From NCBI RefSeq assembly GCF_002224125.1, contig NZ_NCSM01000065.1:8016-72015 (forward strand): 64,000 nt of DNA, given 5' to 3'. The translations under genes were made by a program, and so were the position numbers. This stretch comes from Streptomyces sp. NBS 14/10. Its GTDB lineage: Bacteria; Actinomycetota; Actinomycetes; Streptomycetales; Streptomycetaceae. Positions 8,115 through 15,625 of the stretch are shown piece after piece. Positions within the stretch are counted from its first letter, which is position 1. Each line of letters starts with the position of its first letter. Below the pieces are notes generated by a model. It saw only the letters and a program-made list of their open reading frames with translations, made no database searches and was not told the DNA's origin.

Positions 8115-8897
8115 ATGACTTCTCATGAGGCACGGCTGTACGCGCACTTCCTGGACGACGGGAAAGACGGCGGCGGCCGAGAACTGACACTGGCCGAACG
8201 GATACAGCAGCAGGTGCCCAACGTCGGGCCGATCGCCCGCAATCAGCGTCTCTTTGCGCTGCGGGCGGTGCGTACCGTCGCCGAGCAGTACGGCATCCGG
8301 CAGTTCCTGGATATCGGCTCCGGCCCGGACCATGCACCGAACGTCCATGAGGTGGCGCAGGCCGTCGACCCTGCCTGCAGGGTCGTCTACGTCGACCGGG
8401 ACGAGGCGGTCATGGCGCAGGTGTCGGCCAGGTGGCAGGAGGACACCCGGGTCGGCTGCCTCACGGCCGACGTGCGCGACCCCGAGTCGATCCTGCGCTC
8501 CCCGGTCGTACGGCGGACCATCGACTTCGCCGAGCCCGTCGGACTGCTCCTGGCCTCGGTCTTCCTGTTCGTCGAGGACAGGGACGACCCGGCCGGCATC
8601 ATCGAGCGGCTGGTCGGAGAGCTGCCGTCCCGCAGCTATGTGGCCTTCTCGCAGGGCACCTACGACTATGACGGCGACCGGCGCACCGTGGAACTCCTGA
8701 CCTCCCTGTACGCGGAAGGCGGTGTGACCGTCACACCGCGCGACAGGGCCACCATCGCGAGATTCCTGGAACGGGCCGGATTGGAGGTCCTTGCCCCTGG
8801 CATCGTCGCCACCAACCATTGGCGGCCGGACGCGGACGCCCGGCCAGGTAACGAGGCCGACTCCTGCATTCACGCCGCCCTCGCCCACAAGCCGTAA
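8115..8897 (+). CDS. SAM-dependent methyltransferase (PF04672-type, Streptomyces-abundant family)
   Basis: A 260-residue protein. Motif I reads FLDIGSGPDHAPNVHEVAQ, followed by an acidic residue in VVYVDRDEAV that would bind SAM ribose. The start MTSHEARLYAHFLDD has GGAG at 6-nt spacing and fits the N-terminus of the family known as DUF574/SAM-dependent methyltransferase, present in many copies in Streptomyces. The substrates of these proteins are largely unknown. No operon partner is present. Confidence 0.85.
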   Translation: MTSHEARLYAHFLDDGKDGGGRELTLAERIQQQVPNVGPIARNQRLFALRAVRTVAEQYGIRQFLDIGSGPDHAPNVHEVAQAVDPACRVVYVDRDEAVMAQVSARWQEDTRVGCLTADVRDPESILRSPVVRRTIDFAEPVGLLLASVFLFVEDRDDPAGIIERLVGELPSRSYVAFSQGTYDYDGDRRTVELLTSLYAEGGVTVTPRDRATIARFLERAGLEVLAPGIVATNHWRPDADARPGNEADSCIHAALAHKP

Positions 8898-9189
8898 GCA
8901 CGCTGTTGGCCTTTGGCACGGCTCATCGCTCTGATGGGTGGACTCCCCATTACCGCTGCCGGTGAGTCGGGTTAGTACCTGCCCCATACGGTACGAAAGC
9001 GGTCACTAACAGTCCATGTGGCATCACTAATATTCGCGTTGTCGGGTAAAGATCTTGCTGTGTGCCTCCATGCGGTGCTCGCGGGCCGATCGGTCGCTCG
9101 CCCGCCTCGCGACGCGTTCCACATCGCGGCTTGAGCGCGCCGCTCCGCTCCGCAGCGCGCCGCCGCAGCTGCTGCCGCGCGGTGGCCGG
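8898..9189. other. Non-coding stretch, nothing recognised
   Basis: No protein-like reading frame was found. Bases 8990-9060 are A+T-richer than the surroundings, and then the sequence becomes very GC-rich where the adjoining repeat element begins. Confidence 0.5.
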
Positions 9190-9605
9190 CGAGGGGCCAG
9201 CGGTGCGCTGGACCGGGGGCGCGCGAGCGCGACGAACGGGTCGGCGATCGCTGGACGGCATGGTCCTATCGCCGCGTGCGGGCACTGGAGGACGGGATCG
9301 CCTCTCCCCCCACCTGCTCTCAGGAAAACGGTTGATGCAGATCAAGTGTTTTTTTGAAAGCAGGTGGGGGGAGGCCTCAACCGGACCGGTATCCACGGCT
9401 TTTGGTGACCATCCGCCCTTCCGCCACCCGCTGCCGCCGCCCACCGCCCGTCGGCCGGTGAGGACCCGTTGGGCAGGACGGCGACGATGCCTTCGGTGCC
9501 CCTCCTCTTCCCGCTGCTGGCCGCTGTGCGCCGAAGGCGCGAGACGATAGCTGCCTTCGGCAACCGGACCATGCCGTCCAACGGCGAGGCGGGTCGTCCC
9601 GTCGT
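9190..9605. repeat. Hairpin-centred inverted element, copy 1
   Basis: The centre is a 19-bp hairpin with one mismatch (9304-9322 and 9355-9373). Its loop contains the perfect dyad TTGAT-GCAG-ATCAA (9332-9345) flanked by A- and T-runs. Outside the hairpin two arms point outward: both contain the 15-mer TGGACGGCATGGTCC, direct in the left arm (9252-9266) and inverted in the right arm (9566-9580). The right arm, reversed, matches copy 2 (46583-46930) over about 250 bp, including a 34-nt stretch (9508-9541) with one mismatch. No convincing gene is inside. It resembles a MITE or a decayed mobile element rather than a coding region. Confidence 0.75.
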
Positions 9606-9664
9606 GGCCTGATGCGCTGCGCGCCTTTCAGCGGGCCCATCGGGATATGGCCCCGTTCGGCATG

Positions 9665-10711
9665 TCAGGGCGAGCCGGTCTCACCACGCCTGCGCCTGAA
9701 GCGGGAGAAGAAGGAGACCTTCGGCTTCTCGGGGGAGGGCCGGTGGAGTGCTTTGACATCGTGGCGGTCTTCCTCGACCAGCCGCGCGAGCTCCTTGGCT
9801 GCGACGGCCGCCTCCGCGTGCCGGTTCAGCGCGGGGAGCAGGTCGACGAGCAGACGCAGTGCGCGGATCAGGCGGTTTCGCCAGCCGTCCGGATTGGCCG
9901 CGGAACACCTGCGGACGATTCCGATCGCCTCGGTGGCGGCGGTGTGTGCCTCGTCCAGCCGGTCGACTGCCATCAGGGCCTCCGCCCTGGTCACGAGCGC
10001 GGTGGCCAAGTATGGCTCGACCCCCGCGGGGTTCGCCTCGCCGAGTCGGCGGAAGATCGTCACCGCCTCCTCGGAGTTGACCAGGGCCCGCGCGTAGTCG
10101 GTCAGGTGCATCAGCACGCCGCACTGGCTGGCCAGCGTCGAGGCGAGCAGCATGGCCGCCTCGTCGGAGTCTGCGAAGTCCTGATGGCGCAGGATGGCGA
10201 TGCCCGCGTCGAAGTCATCCAGCGCCACCGCGACCAGACCGCGGGCGTTTCCCAGGCTGTTCAGCGCGCGGGCCAGAGGGAGCTCGTACTGGGGTCTGCC
10301 CTGCTCGACCAGGCTTTGATATGTCTCGGCCGACTCGGTCAGGGTCGAGATCGCCTCCGGCTGGGACCCGCACTTGTTCAGCGCGCTGCCGAGGTTTTTC
10401 AGCGCTCCCGCAAGGTCGGCGGTGAACTCATGGCTCTTGTCGCTGTAGATCCGCATGATCTTGATCGAATGTTCGAGTACGGGAACGGCCTCAGCTGTTC
10501 GGCCCCATTCGTCAAGCATGGCGCCCAGGTTGCTCAGGGCGAGCGCCAGATGGTTGATCTTGGCGGGTTCCGCCACGGCCAGTCGGCGGCATACGGCGAT
10601 GCCCTGCCGCATGGTGGTCACGGCCTCCTCGCGCGAACCCCGCCGCCACAACGCCAGGCCGTGGTTGACCAGCGCCACGCCCTCGGCCTCAAGCATGTCC
10701 GACACATGCAC
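9665..10711 (-). CDS. Tetratricopeptide repeat protein
   Basis: A 348-residue protein made almost entirely of TPR-like helical pairs, for example NHLALALSNLGAMLDEWGRTAEAVPVLEHS and ALVTRAEALMAVDRLDEAHTAATEA. The C-terminus is basic (FFSRFRRRRGETG). No signal peptide or enzyme domain is present, so it is probably a cytoplasmic protein-binding scaffold. The ATG at 10711 has GGAGAGGAG about 9 nt upstream. Related TPR proteins in Streptomyces are often the C-terminal part of larger NB-ARC or CHAT proteins; this one stands alone. It sits beside the hairpin element, so part of an older gene could have been lost, but that is inference. Confidence 0.8.
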   Translation of the reverse strand: MHVSDMLEAEGVALVNHGLALWRRGSREEAVTTMRQGIAVCRRLAVAEPAKINHLALALSNLGAMLDEWGRTAEAVPVLEHSIKIMRIYSDKSHEFTADLAGALKNLGSALNKCGSQPEAISTLTESAETYQSLVEQGRPQYELPLARALNSLGNARGLVAVALDDFDAGIAILRHQDFADSDEAAMLLASTLASQCGVLMHLTDYARALVNSEEAVTIFRRLGEANPAGVEPYLATALVTRAEALMAVDRLDEAHTAATEAIGIVRRCSAANPDGWRNRLIRALRLLVDLLPALNRHAEAAVAAKELARLVEEDRHDVKALHRPSPEKPKVSFFSRFRRRRGETGSP

Positions 10712-10859
10712 GGGAATCGTCTCCTCTCCGGGCTGACGACATCCCGAATCGGAGCGTTATCTCCGGTCAGCGACGTCTCGTTCGACCACAGGTTCGGCTC
10801 GGACTCGATTGCGTGCGAACGTAGTTCACCGCTACTGGGACCGGTCCCGCGTCTGCGGG

Positions 10860-10892
10860 CCGGCGGCCTGGGCCATGTGCCCGGGCCGCCGG
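10860..10892 (-). terminator. Hairpin after the secreted I36-type gene
   Basis: Arms 10860-10873 and 10879-10892 pair over 14 bp with one mismatch around a 5-nt loop, 20 bp downstream of the stop codon on the minus strand. Confidence 0.65.
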
Positions 10893-10912
10893 GTCCGTGG
10901 TCAGGGCGACGG

Positions 10913-11329
10913 TCAGCCGTCTTCGCCGGGTGGGGTGCCGCAGCTCTGGCCGCCTGGACCGTCGAACTGGACCGAGCTGAGGAAGTCCCGGTAGTCGGGG
11001 AAGAGGTTGCCCTTGCCGGTGGGGCCGGTGGAGGTGACGACCGTGCAGCCCGTGTAGTTCGCGTCGGACCACAGGTAGATGGTGGAAGAGGTCCGGTTCC
11101 AGTCCGACTTGGCACGGTCGTTCATGCCGAGCGCCGCGAGGTCCGGCGTGCTGCCCTTCAGCTGGATCATGTCGCCGGTGCCGTCGAGGCCCGAGAACAT
11201 GCAGTAGTAGCCGTCAGGACACCGGTCGTACCCGTCGGCCGCGGTGGCCGCATGGGCCGTGGTGGCCGGCAGTGCGGTGGCGGCCGCGAGGGCTGCCGGC
11301 ACGAGCAGGGCACGGAACGTGTTCCTCAT
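10913..11329 (-). CDS. Secreted peptidase-inhibitor-family I36 protein
   Basis: A small exported protein of 138 residues with a clear signal peptide (MRNTFRALLVPAALAAATAL...AHA). The mature part has cysteines in RCPDGYYCMF, YTGCTVV and QSCGTPP, and the CPDGYYCMF and FDGPG motifs of the beta/gamma-crystallin-like I36 family (type member SMI from Streptomyces nigrescens, an inhibitor of metalloproteinases). Many relatives have no tested inhibitory activity, so protease inhibition is a family-based suggestion only. A hairpin terminator lies downstream. Confidence 0.75.
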   Translation of the reverse strand: MRNTFRALLVPAALAAATALPATTAHAATAADGYDRCPDGYYCMFSGLDGTGDMIQLKGSTPDLAALGMNDRAKSDWNRTSSTIYLWSDANYTGCTVVTSTGPTGKGNLFPDYRDFLSSVQFDGPGGQSCGTPPGEDG

Positions 11330-11412
11330 CTATTTTGCCTCCTTGGCCCGGTTGGGCCCCATCGGGTGATGCGCCGAACGAACGGGACAAGACCCTAGGG
11401 CGGGCCGGGCCG

Positions 11413-12741
11413 TCAGCGCACCCGAACGGCCGTGAGCGACCGCTTGATGACAGGAGTCAGGCGTTGCTCCACGAAGCGGTAGAGCAGCCAGGCGAGGAAC
11501 AGCATCAGCAGGATCGTCAGGGCGAAGGTGCCGTACGAGGGGATGTTCAGCTTCTGGTGGAGCACTTCGACCACCACCCAGCCCAGGTGTTCATGGACCA
11601 GGTAGAAGGGGTAGGTGAGCGCGCCCGCGAGGGTGAGCCAGCGCCAGTTGGCCCAGTGGAACTTGCCCAGGGCGATCAGGGCGACCGCCAGATAGCCGAA
11701 GGCCACGATCGCGACGATGCCGAGCGTGGAGCGGTAGGAGAAGAAGGAAGGATTCGGCGCGTGCCACAGCTCGGCCACCGCGTAGTGCTGGCCGATGAGG
11801 AAGCTGAGGCCGACGATGCCCCAGGCCAGGGCGTCATGGCCGTAGCGGTGGATCAGGTAGATGCCCATGCCGCCGATGAAGTACGGGGCGTACTCCGGCA
11901 TCAGGACCAGCTCGAGGAAGGGCTGGTTCGCGGCGTCCGCGAGGGCGGCGCCCAGGGTCCATACGGCGCAGAAGAGGATGACGCGCCGGCGGTTCGCGCC
12001 GGGGAGGACGACGAAGAGCGCGAAGAGGGCGTAGAAGCGCAGCTCCGCCCAGAGCGTCCAGCACACGCCCAGCACCCGGTCCACGCCGATGGGCTGCTGG
12101 AGCATCGTGAGGTTGACGAGGGTGTCGCTGGGCGAGACCGACTTGAACGCGACCCAGGGGAGCGCGAAGACGGCGGTGACGATGAGGATCGCGGCCCAGT
12201 AGGCGGGGTAGAGCCGGGAGACGCGGGAGGCGAAGAAGGAGCGCAGGGGGCGGCCCCAGCCGCTCATGCAGATCACGAAGCCGCTGATGACGAAGAAGAT
12301 CTGGACGCCGAGACAGCCGTACGCGAAGTAGGTCGAGGCGGTGGGGAACTGCTCGCGGGGGGAGCTGCCCCACGCCTGGCTGATCTCCCCGCCCCGGCCG
12401 CCGTAGTGGTACGCGGCGACCATCAGGGCGGCGAGCAGCCGCAGCCCGTCCAGGGCGCGCAGCCGTACGGGCGCGCCGCGGGATGGGCGCGAGCCTTCAG
12501 GGGAGGGCGCGGGGGTCTGCGGGAGCGCGGGGGGCAGGGGGCGCGCGGCGGTGGCGGACGCGGGGGATGCGGAGGTTACGGGGGATACGGGGGATGCGGG
12601 GGATACAGAGGTTACGGGGGAGTCGGCGGGGGATATCGCGGATATCGGGCCTGTGTCGGCCGACTCCTCGCCCGTGCCGTCGGCCGGGCCCCCGCCCTGA
12701 CCCGTGGACGAGGGGGCGGGTGCGCCTGCGGTCGCGGTCAC
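11413..12741 (-). CDS. Membrane acyltransferase (acyltransferase 3 family)
   Basis: A 442-residue integral membrane protein. After about 90 residues of Ser/Pro/Ala-rich, repeat-encoded sequence comes RLRALDGLRLLAALMVAAYHY, which contains the conserved R/H start of acyltransferase-3 domains, then about ten hydrophobic segments including FFVISGFVICMSGWG. Such proteins O-acylate extracytoplasmic sugars. The GTG at 12741 has GAGGTGG just upstream. It lies downstream of the GT2 and polysialyltransferase-family genes on the same strand, so decorating their surface polymer is a reasonable inference. The N-terminal extension is cytoplasmic or disordered and not part of the catalytic domain. Confidence 0.85.
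   Translation of the reverse strand: MTATAGAPAPSSTGQGGGPADGTGEESADTGPISAISPADSPVTSVSPASPVSPVTSASPASATAARPLPPALPQTPAPSPEGSRPSRGAPVRLRALDGLRLLAALMVAAYHYGGRGGEISQAWGSSPREQFPTASTYFAYGCLGVQIFFVISGFVICMSGWGRPLRSFFASRVSRLYPAYWAAILIVTAVFALPWVAFKSVSPSDTLVNLTMLQQPIGVDRVLGVCWTLWAELRFYALFALFVVLPGANRRRVILFCAVWTLGAALADAANQPFLELVLMPEYAPYFIGGMGIYLIHRYGHDALAWGIVGLSFLIGQHYAVAELWHAPNPSFFSYRSTLGIVAIVAFGYLAVALIALGKFHWANWRWLTLAGALTYPFYLVHEHLGWVVVEVLHQKLNIPSYGTFALTILLMLFLAWLLYRFVEQRLTPVIKRSLTAVRVR
12560..12631. repeat. Eight 9-bp G-rich units in the acyltransferase N-terminal coding region
   Basis: Units such as ACGGGGGAT and GCGGGGGAT repeat in frame and encode a Ser-Pro/Val-Ala/Thr tripeptide pattern on the minus strand. 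Confidence 0.7.
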
Positions 12742-12890
12742 GATGCCACCTCGTTCCGCGTCGCCCCGTTCAGTGCGACCCCGTCACCCTCAACGCGTAT
12801 TCGGCCGAGCTCTCTGCCCGTGGTCATGATGCCGTTTCCGTTTCTTCGCACTCGTCGACTGTCTGTCCCGTACGGCCCGCTCAGTTCCAC

Positions 12891-12926
12891 CGGCTCACCC
12901 GGCTCACCCGGCTCACCCGGTTCCCC
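12891..12926. repeat. 9-bp tandem repeat downstream of the polysialyltransferase-family gene
   Basis: CGGCTCACC occurs three times in a row and a fourth, diverged unit follows. The array lies just after the stop codon of the minus-strand gene, in the 188-bp gap before the acyltransferase start. Confidence 0.7.
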
Positions 12927-12929
12927 GGC

Positions 12930-14354
12930 TCACCCCGTGGCCGCTCGCTTCAGCGCCGACCGCTTGAGCGCACGCGCCCGGCGTGCGACCCGGCGCACGG
13001 TCTCGTTGCGCGGGATGAAGGCGAGCTGGGACGGGACCGCGCCGGGCAGGGCGAGCGCCGTCAGGCGGCGGCGCTTGAAGTAGCGCCAGGTGTGGGAGTC
13101 CAGGTGGGTGCCCAGATAGCGCTCGGCGGCCGGACGCAGATTCGGGTAGATCTTGGCCTGCATGGCGAAGCCGACCGCGGCGACCAGCCCGGTCAGCCGC
13201 TGGCCGGTGCGCTCGTCCGTGGGCGGGGTCCACGCGGCGACGGCCTTGTGGTCCTCGAGGTCGGGCAGCAGCGCGTCGACGATGGTGACGGGCACCCGGT
13301 TGCTGTTCTGGTAGGGGGTCAGCCGCTCCAGCAGCACCTCGGTGCCGATCCGGGCGACCGGCAGCCCGTAGAAGACGCTCGCGGTGAGCAGCGCGGTGGA
13401 GAAGCAGCCGATGACCAGGGCCGGGGCCATCCGCTGGTACAGCACCTCGGCGAGGACGGGCGTGTCCATGACGGTCAGCTCGGCGCCCAGCTCCGCGGCC
13501 TTCTTCTCCAGCATCCGCGACCAGCGGGCCGGCGCGGTGGGGTGCGGCTTGAACACGACGCTGCGGTGGCCGAGGGCCACGGCGCCCCGCAACATCCGTA
13601 CATGCAGCTCTTCCTCCTCCTGCGGAGTGAGGATGTCGAGCGCGGAGAGGTACTGACCGAGGATCAGGGCGGGGCCCACGCCGGTGGCGATCCGCTCGCT
13701 CGCGGAGATGACGCCACGCGGGGCCGCGTCGGCGATCTCGGCGAGCACCTTGGTGAAGACCTCGGTCGGGATGACCTCCGCCGTAACGCCGAACTCGGTG
13801 AGCAGCAGCGGCCGCAGGCCCGGTACGAGGTCGAGGTGGAGCAGCCGGCGGATGCGGGTGCCGATCAGCGGGTCGAGCTTGTTACGGGTGGGGCCGTAGC
13901 TCATCAGCCCGTCGGCGTAGACGTCGATGGGCGCGCCCTGGAAGACATTGGCGATCGCCATGGCCGGGTTGACCTGGATGGACTCCAGGACGATCTCGAT
14001 GTCGTCGTCGTCGAGGTTCCACAGCAGCCGCAGATGGCGCTCCCACAGCGGGGCGTCGTCGGCGCGCGGGGACCAGCCGCCCGGGTGGAAGGGGCTGATC
14101 GTCTCGTTCCAGGACAGGACGCGGTCGAAGCGGCCGCGCAGCCGCTCGAAGCCCGGCATGTCGTCGATGGCGGGCGTGGTCTCGGGCGTCGCGGCGTTGT
14201 TGCTGATGAGCAGCAGGCGGCGGTCGGCCGGGCCGATGCGCTCCGAGTCGATGGCGGCGGCGATGGTCGCGGCGCCGTAGAGCGTGGAGGCGAGGAAGAT
14301 CTGGGTGCGCTTGCGCACGGCGCGGGGGCGGCGGGCGGGGAGGAGGGCGGACAT
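12930..14354 (-). CDS. Polysialyltransferase-family glycosyltransferase
   Basis: A 474-residue protein resembling the alpha-2,8-polysialyltransferase family (PF07388): an N-terminal TQIFLASTLYGAATIAAAID, a central DVYADGLMSYGPT, VVFKPHPTAPARW with the conserved HP motif, then VIGCFSTALLTASVFYG with the conserved Ser/Thr of the donor site. The ATG overlaps the stop of the upstream GT2 gene (ATGA), indicating translational coupling. With CMP-nonulosonate synthetase and NeuB-like genes nearby on the other strand, transfer of a sialic-acid-like nonulosonate (perhaps Kdn, as in the Streptomyces wall polymer teichulosonic acid) is inferred. Acceptor and linkage are not known. Confidence 0.8.
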   Translation of the reverse strand: MSALLPARRPRAVRKRTQIFLASTLYGAATIAAAIDSERIGPADRRLLLISNNAATPETTPAIDDMPGFERLRGRFDRVLSWNETISPFHPGGWSPRADDAPLWERHLRLLWNLDDDDIEIVLESIQVNPAMAIANVFQGAPIDVYADGLMSYGPTRNKLDPLIGTRIRRLLHLDLVPGLRPLLLTEFGVTAEVIPTEVFTKVLAEIADAAPRGVISASERIATGVGPALILGQYLSALDILTPQEEEELHVRMLRGAVALGHRSVVFKPHPTAPARWSRMLEKKAAELGAELTVMDTPVLAEVLYQRMAPALVIGCFSTALLTASVFYGLPVARIGTEVLLERLTPYQNSNRVPVTIVDALLPDLEDHKAVAAWTPPTDERTGQRLTGLVAAVGFAMQAKIYPNLRPAAERYLGTHLDSHTWRYFKRRRLTALALPGAVPSQLAFIPRNETVRRVARRARALKRSALKRAATG

Positions 14355-15328
14355 CAGGCCGCCACCTCCGTCCCCGGACGGCGCTTGAGCCGGCGGAGCC
14401 GGGCGGCGCGCTCGTAGTCCATCGAGTCCAGCGCTTCTTTGAGTACGTCCTGTGGCATGCGCTTCATCGCGGCCGCGGACATGGAACGCAGTTTTTTGGC
14501 CACGGCCGGCTCGAACCTTTCGATGTTGCCGAGATGGTGGGAAATGATCGCGCAATAGGTGCGCACGGCCTTCGGGAGCAGGGTGTCCGCGTCCTGGTCC
14601 TGGGCCGTTTCTTCGATTACCTGATCGAATGCGCGAATGAAGTCGAGCTGTCGTACGTCGCCGATCTGGGTCAGCGAGGACGCGACCCCGCGCCGGTAGA
14701 AGACACCGAGCAGCCCGACCACCGCGAATGAGCCGGCCTCGCGGTGCAGTTTCCAGATCCAGGGGCGGTCCTCGGCGGTGCGCAGACCGTGGGTGAAGTG
14801 CAGCAGGCCCTGGTCGGCGAGGCGGCGGTGGTAGATGCCGGCCCAGGCGTAGGCGTAGTCGACGGAGGTGGAGCGGTCGGCGGGGAGGATGACGTCCCGC
14901 GGGTTCATGACGACGTTGCGCAGACCGTGCGGCACGCGCTGGATCGTCCGCGCCCGGCCGGTCACCTGGACGTGGTCGGTGCGCAGGAAGTCACAGTCCA
15001 ACTCCTCGATGGCGCCGAGCAGTTGCTCGTAGTAGCCGGGGGCGAGCCAGTCGTCGCCGTCGAGGAAGGTGATGTACTCGCCGCGGGAGGCGTCAAGGCC
15101 GGTGTTACGGGCGGTGGCGAGCCCGCCGTTCTGCTCATGCCGCACATAGACGGCCCCCGGAAGATCGCGCTCGGCGCGCTCCAGGATCTCCGGCGTCCCG
15201 TCGGTGGCACAGTCGTCGACGAGAATGAATTCGAAGTCGTCGCGCGCGTTGGCGCGCAGACTTCTCAGCGTATCGGGGGCATAGGTCTGCACGTTGTAGA
15301 ACGGCACGATGACGGAGAGCTTAACCAC
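14354..15328 (-). CDS. Glycosyltransferase family 2
   Basis: A 324-residue GT-A enzyme with LSVIVPFYNVQTYAPDTLRS at the N-terminus, the VDDCATDGT donor motif, NTGLDASRGEYITFLDGDDW containing the metal-binding DGDD, and a downstream TAEDRPWIW acid motif. The start is GTG at 15328; a TAGCGT box lies 7 nt upstream, so the transcript is probably leaderless. It is the first gene of the leftward arm of the wall-polymer locus and is coupled to the next gene by an ATGA overlap. It likely adds a hexose to the polymer or its primer. Codons at 14460-14730 are less GC-rich than the rest of the gene. Confidence 0.87.
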   Translation of the reverse strand: MVKLSVIVPFYNVQTYAPDTLRSLRANARDDFEFILVDDCATDGTPEILERAERDLPGAVYVRHEQNGGLATARNTGLDASRGEYITFLDGDDWLAPGYYEQLLGAIEELDCDFLRTDHVQVTGRARTIQRVPHGLRNVVMNPRDVILPADRSTSVDYAYAWAGIYHRRLADQGLLHFTHGLRTAEDRPWIWKLHREAGSFAVVGLLGVFYRRGVASSLTQIGDVRQLDFIRAFDQVIEETAQDQDADTLLPKAVRTYCAIISHHLGNIERFEPAVAKKLRSMSAAAMKRMPQDVLKEALDSMDYERAARLRRLKRRPGTEVAA

Positions 15329-15335
15329 TCGCGTG

Positions 15336-15341
15336 ACGCTA
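15336..15341 (-). promoter_or_regulatory. -10 box (TAGCGT) of the leftward polymer operon
   Basis: TAGCGT on the minus strand ends 7 nt before the GTG of the GT2 gene. The same hexamer and spacing occur at the divergent gene (15613-15618). Confidence 0.6.
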
Positions 15342-15400
15342 GGTCGCCGTCTGGCATTCGTCTTGACGAGGGGTGTACGTAAAGGTGAACGAAGGACGTC

Positions 15401-15422
15401 AGGACGGTTAACCCGCCGTCCT
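15401..15422. promoter_or_regulatory. Inverted repeat between divergent polymer operons
   Basis: AGGACGG and CCGTCCT are separated by 8 bp, roughly 60 bp upstream of the leftward -10 box. A shared operator is possible; no regulator gene is adjacent. Confidence 0.35.
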
Positions 15423-15612
15423 TGTCAGAACATCTGCGCGGTTTGCCGGGTGTTCCGGCCGGGCCCCTTCAGGCTTCCCTGAGGCTTCACGACAGCTTCC
15501 CGACGGCTTTCCGATGGGCTGCCGTCGGCTCTCGTCGGCCGATTCGCCAATCGTCGACGTGCTGTTAACCCTTTGTTGCTCTTGTGTTGGGCCGTGAATC
15601 GAAATCCCTTCC

Positions 15613-15618
15613 TAGCGT
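15613..15618 (+). promoter_or_regulatory. -10 box (TAGCGT) of the rightward polymer operon
   Basis: TAGCGT is followed after 7 nt by the GTG at 15626, mirroring the leftward promoter. No convincing -35 hexamer was found. Confidence 0.55.
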
Positions 15619-15625
15619 CAGCGTC

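Noticed and set aside
9332..9345. TTGAT-N4-ATCAA as a functional FNR site
   Set aside because: There is no downstream promoter or gene arranged for FNR control, and the site is the loop of a hairpin within a repeat. The match is noted but not called as a regulatory site.
9062..9550. Small frames across the hairpin element that share peptide-like text with frames at 46519-46890
   Set aside because: The similarity follows from the DNA repeat and appears in several frames and orientations. No start signals or protein-like composition support a gene.
11272..14417. Long plus-strand frames opposite the acyltransferase and polysialyltransferase-family genes
   Set aside because: They encode low-complexity Gly/Arg/Asp-rich sequence, as expected for antisense frames in GC-rich DNA. 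The minus-strand frames have recognised domains.
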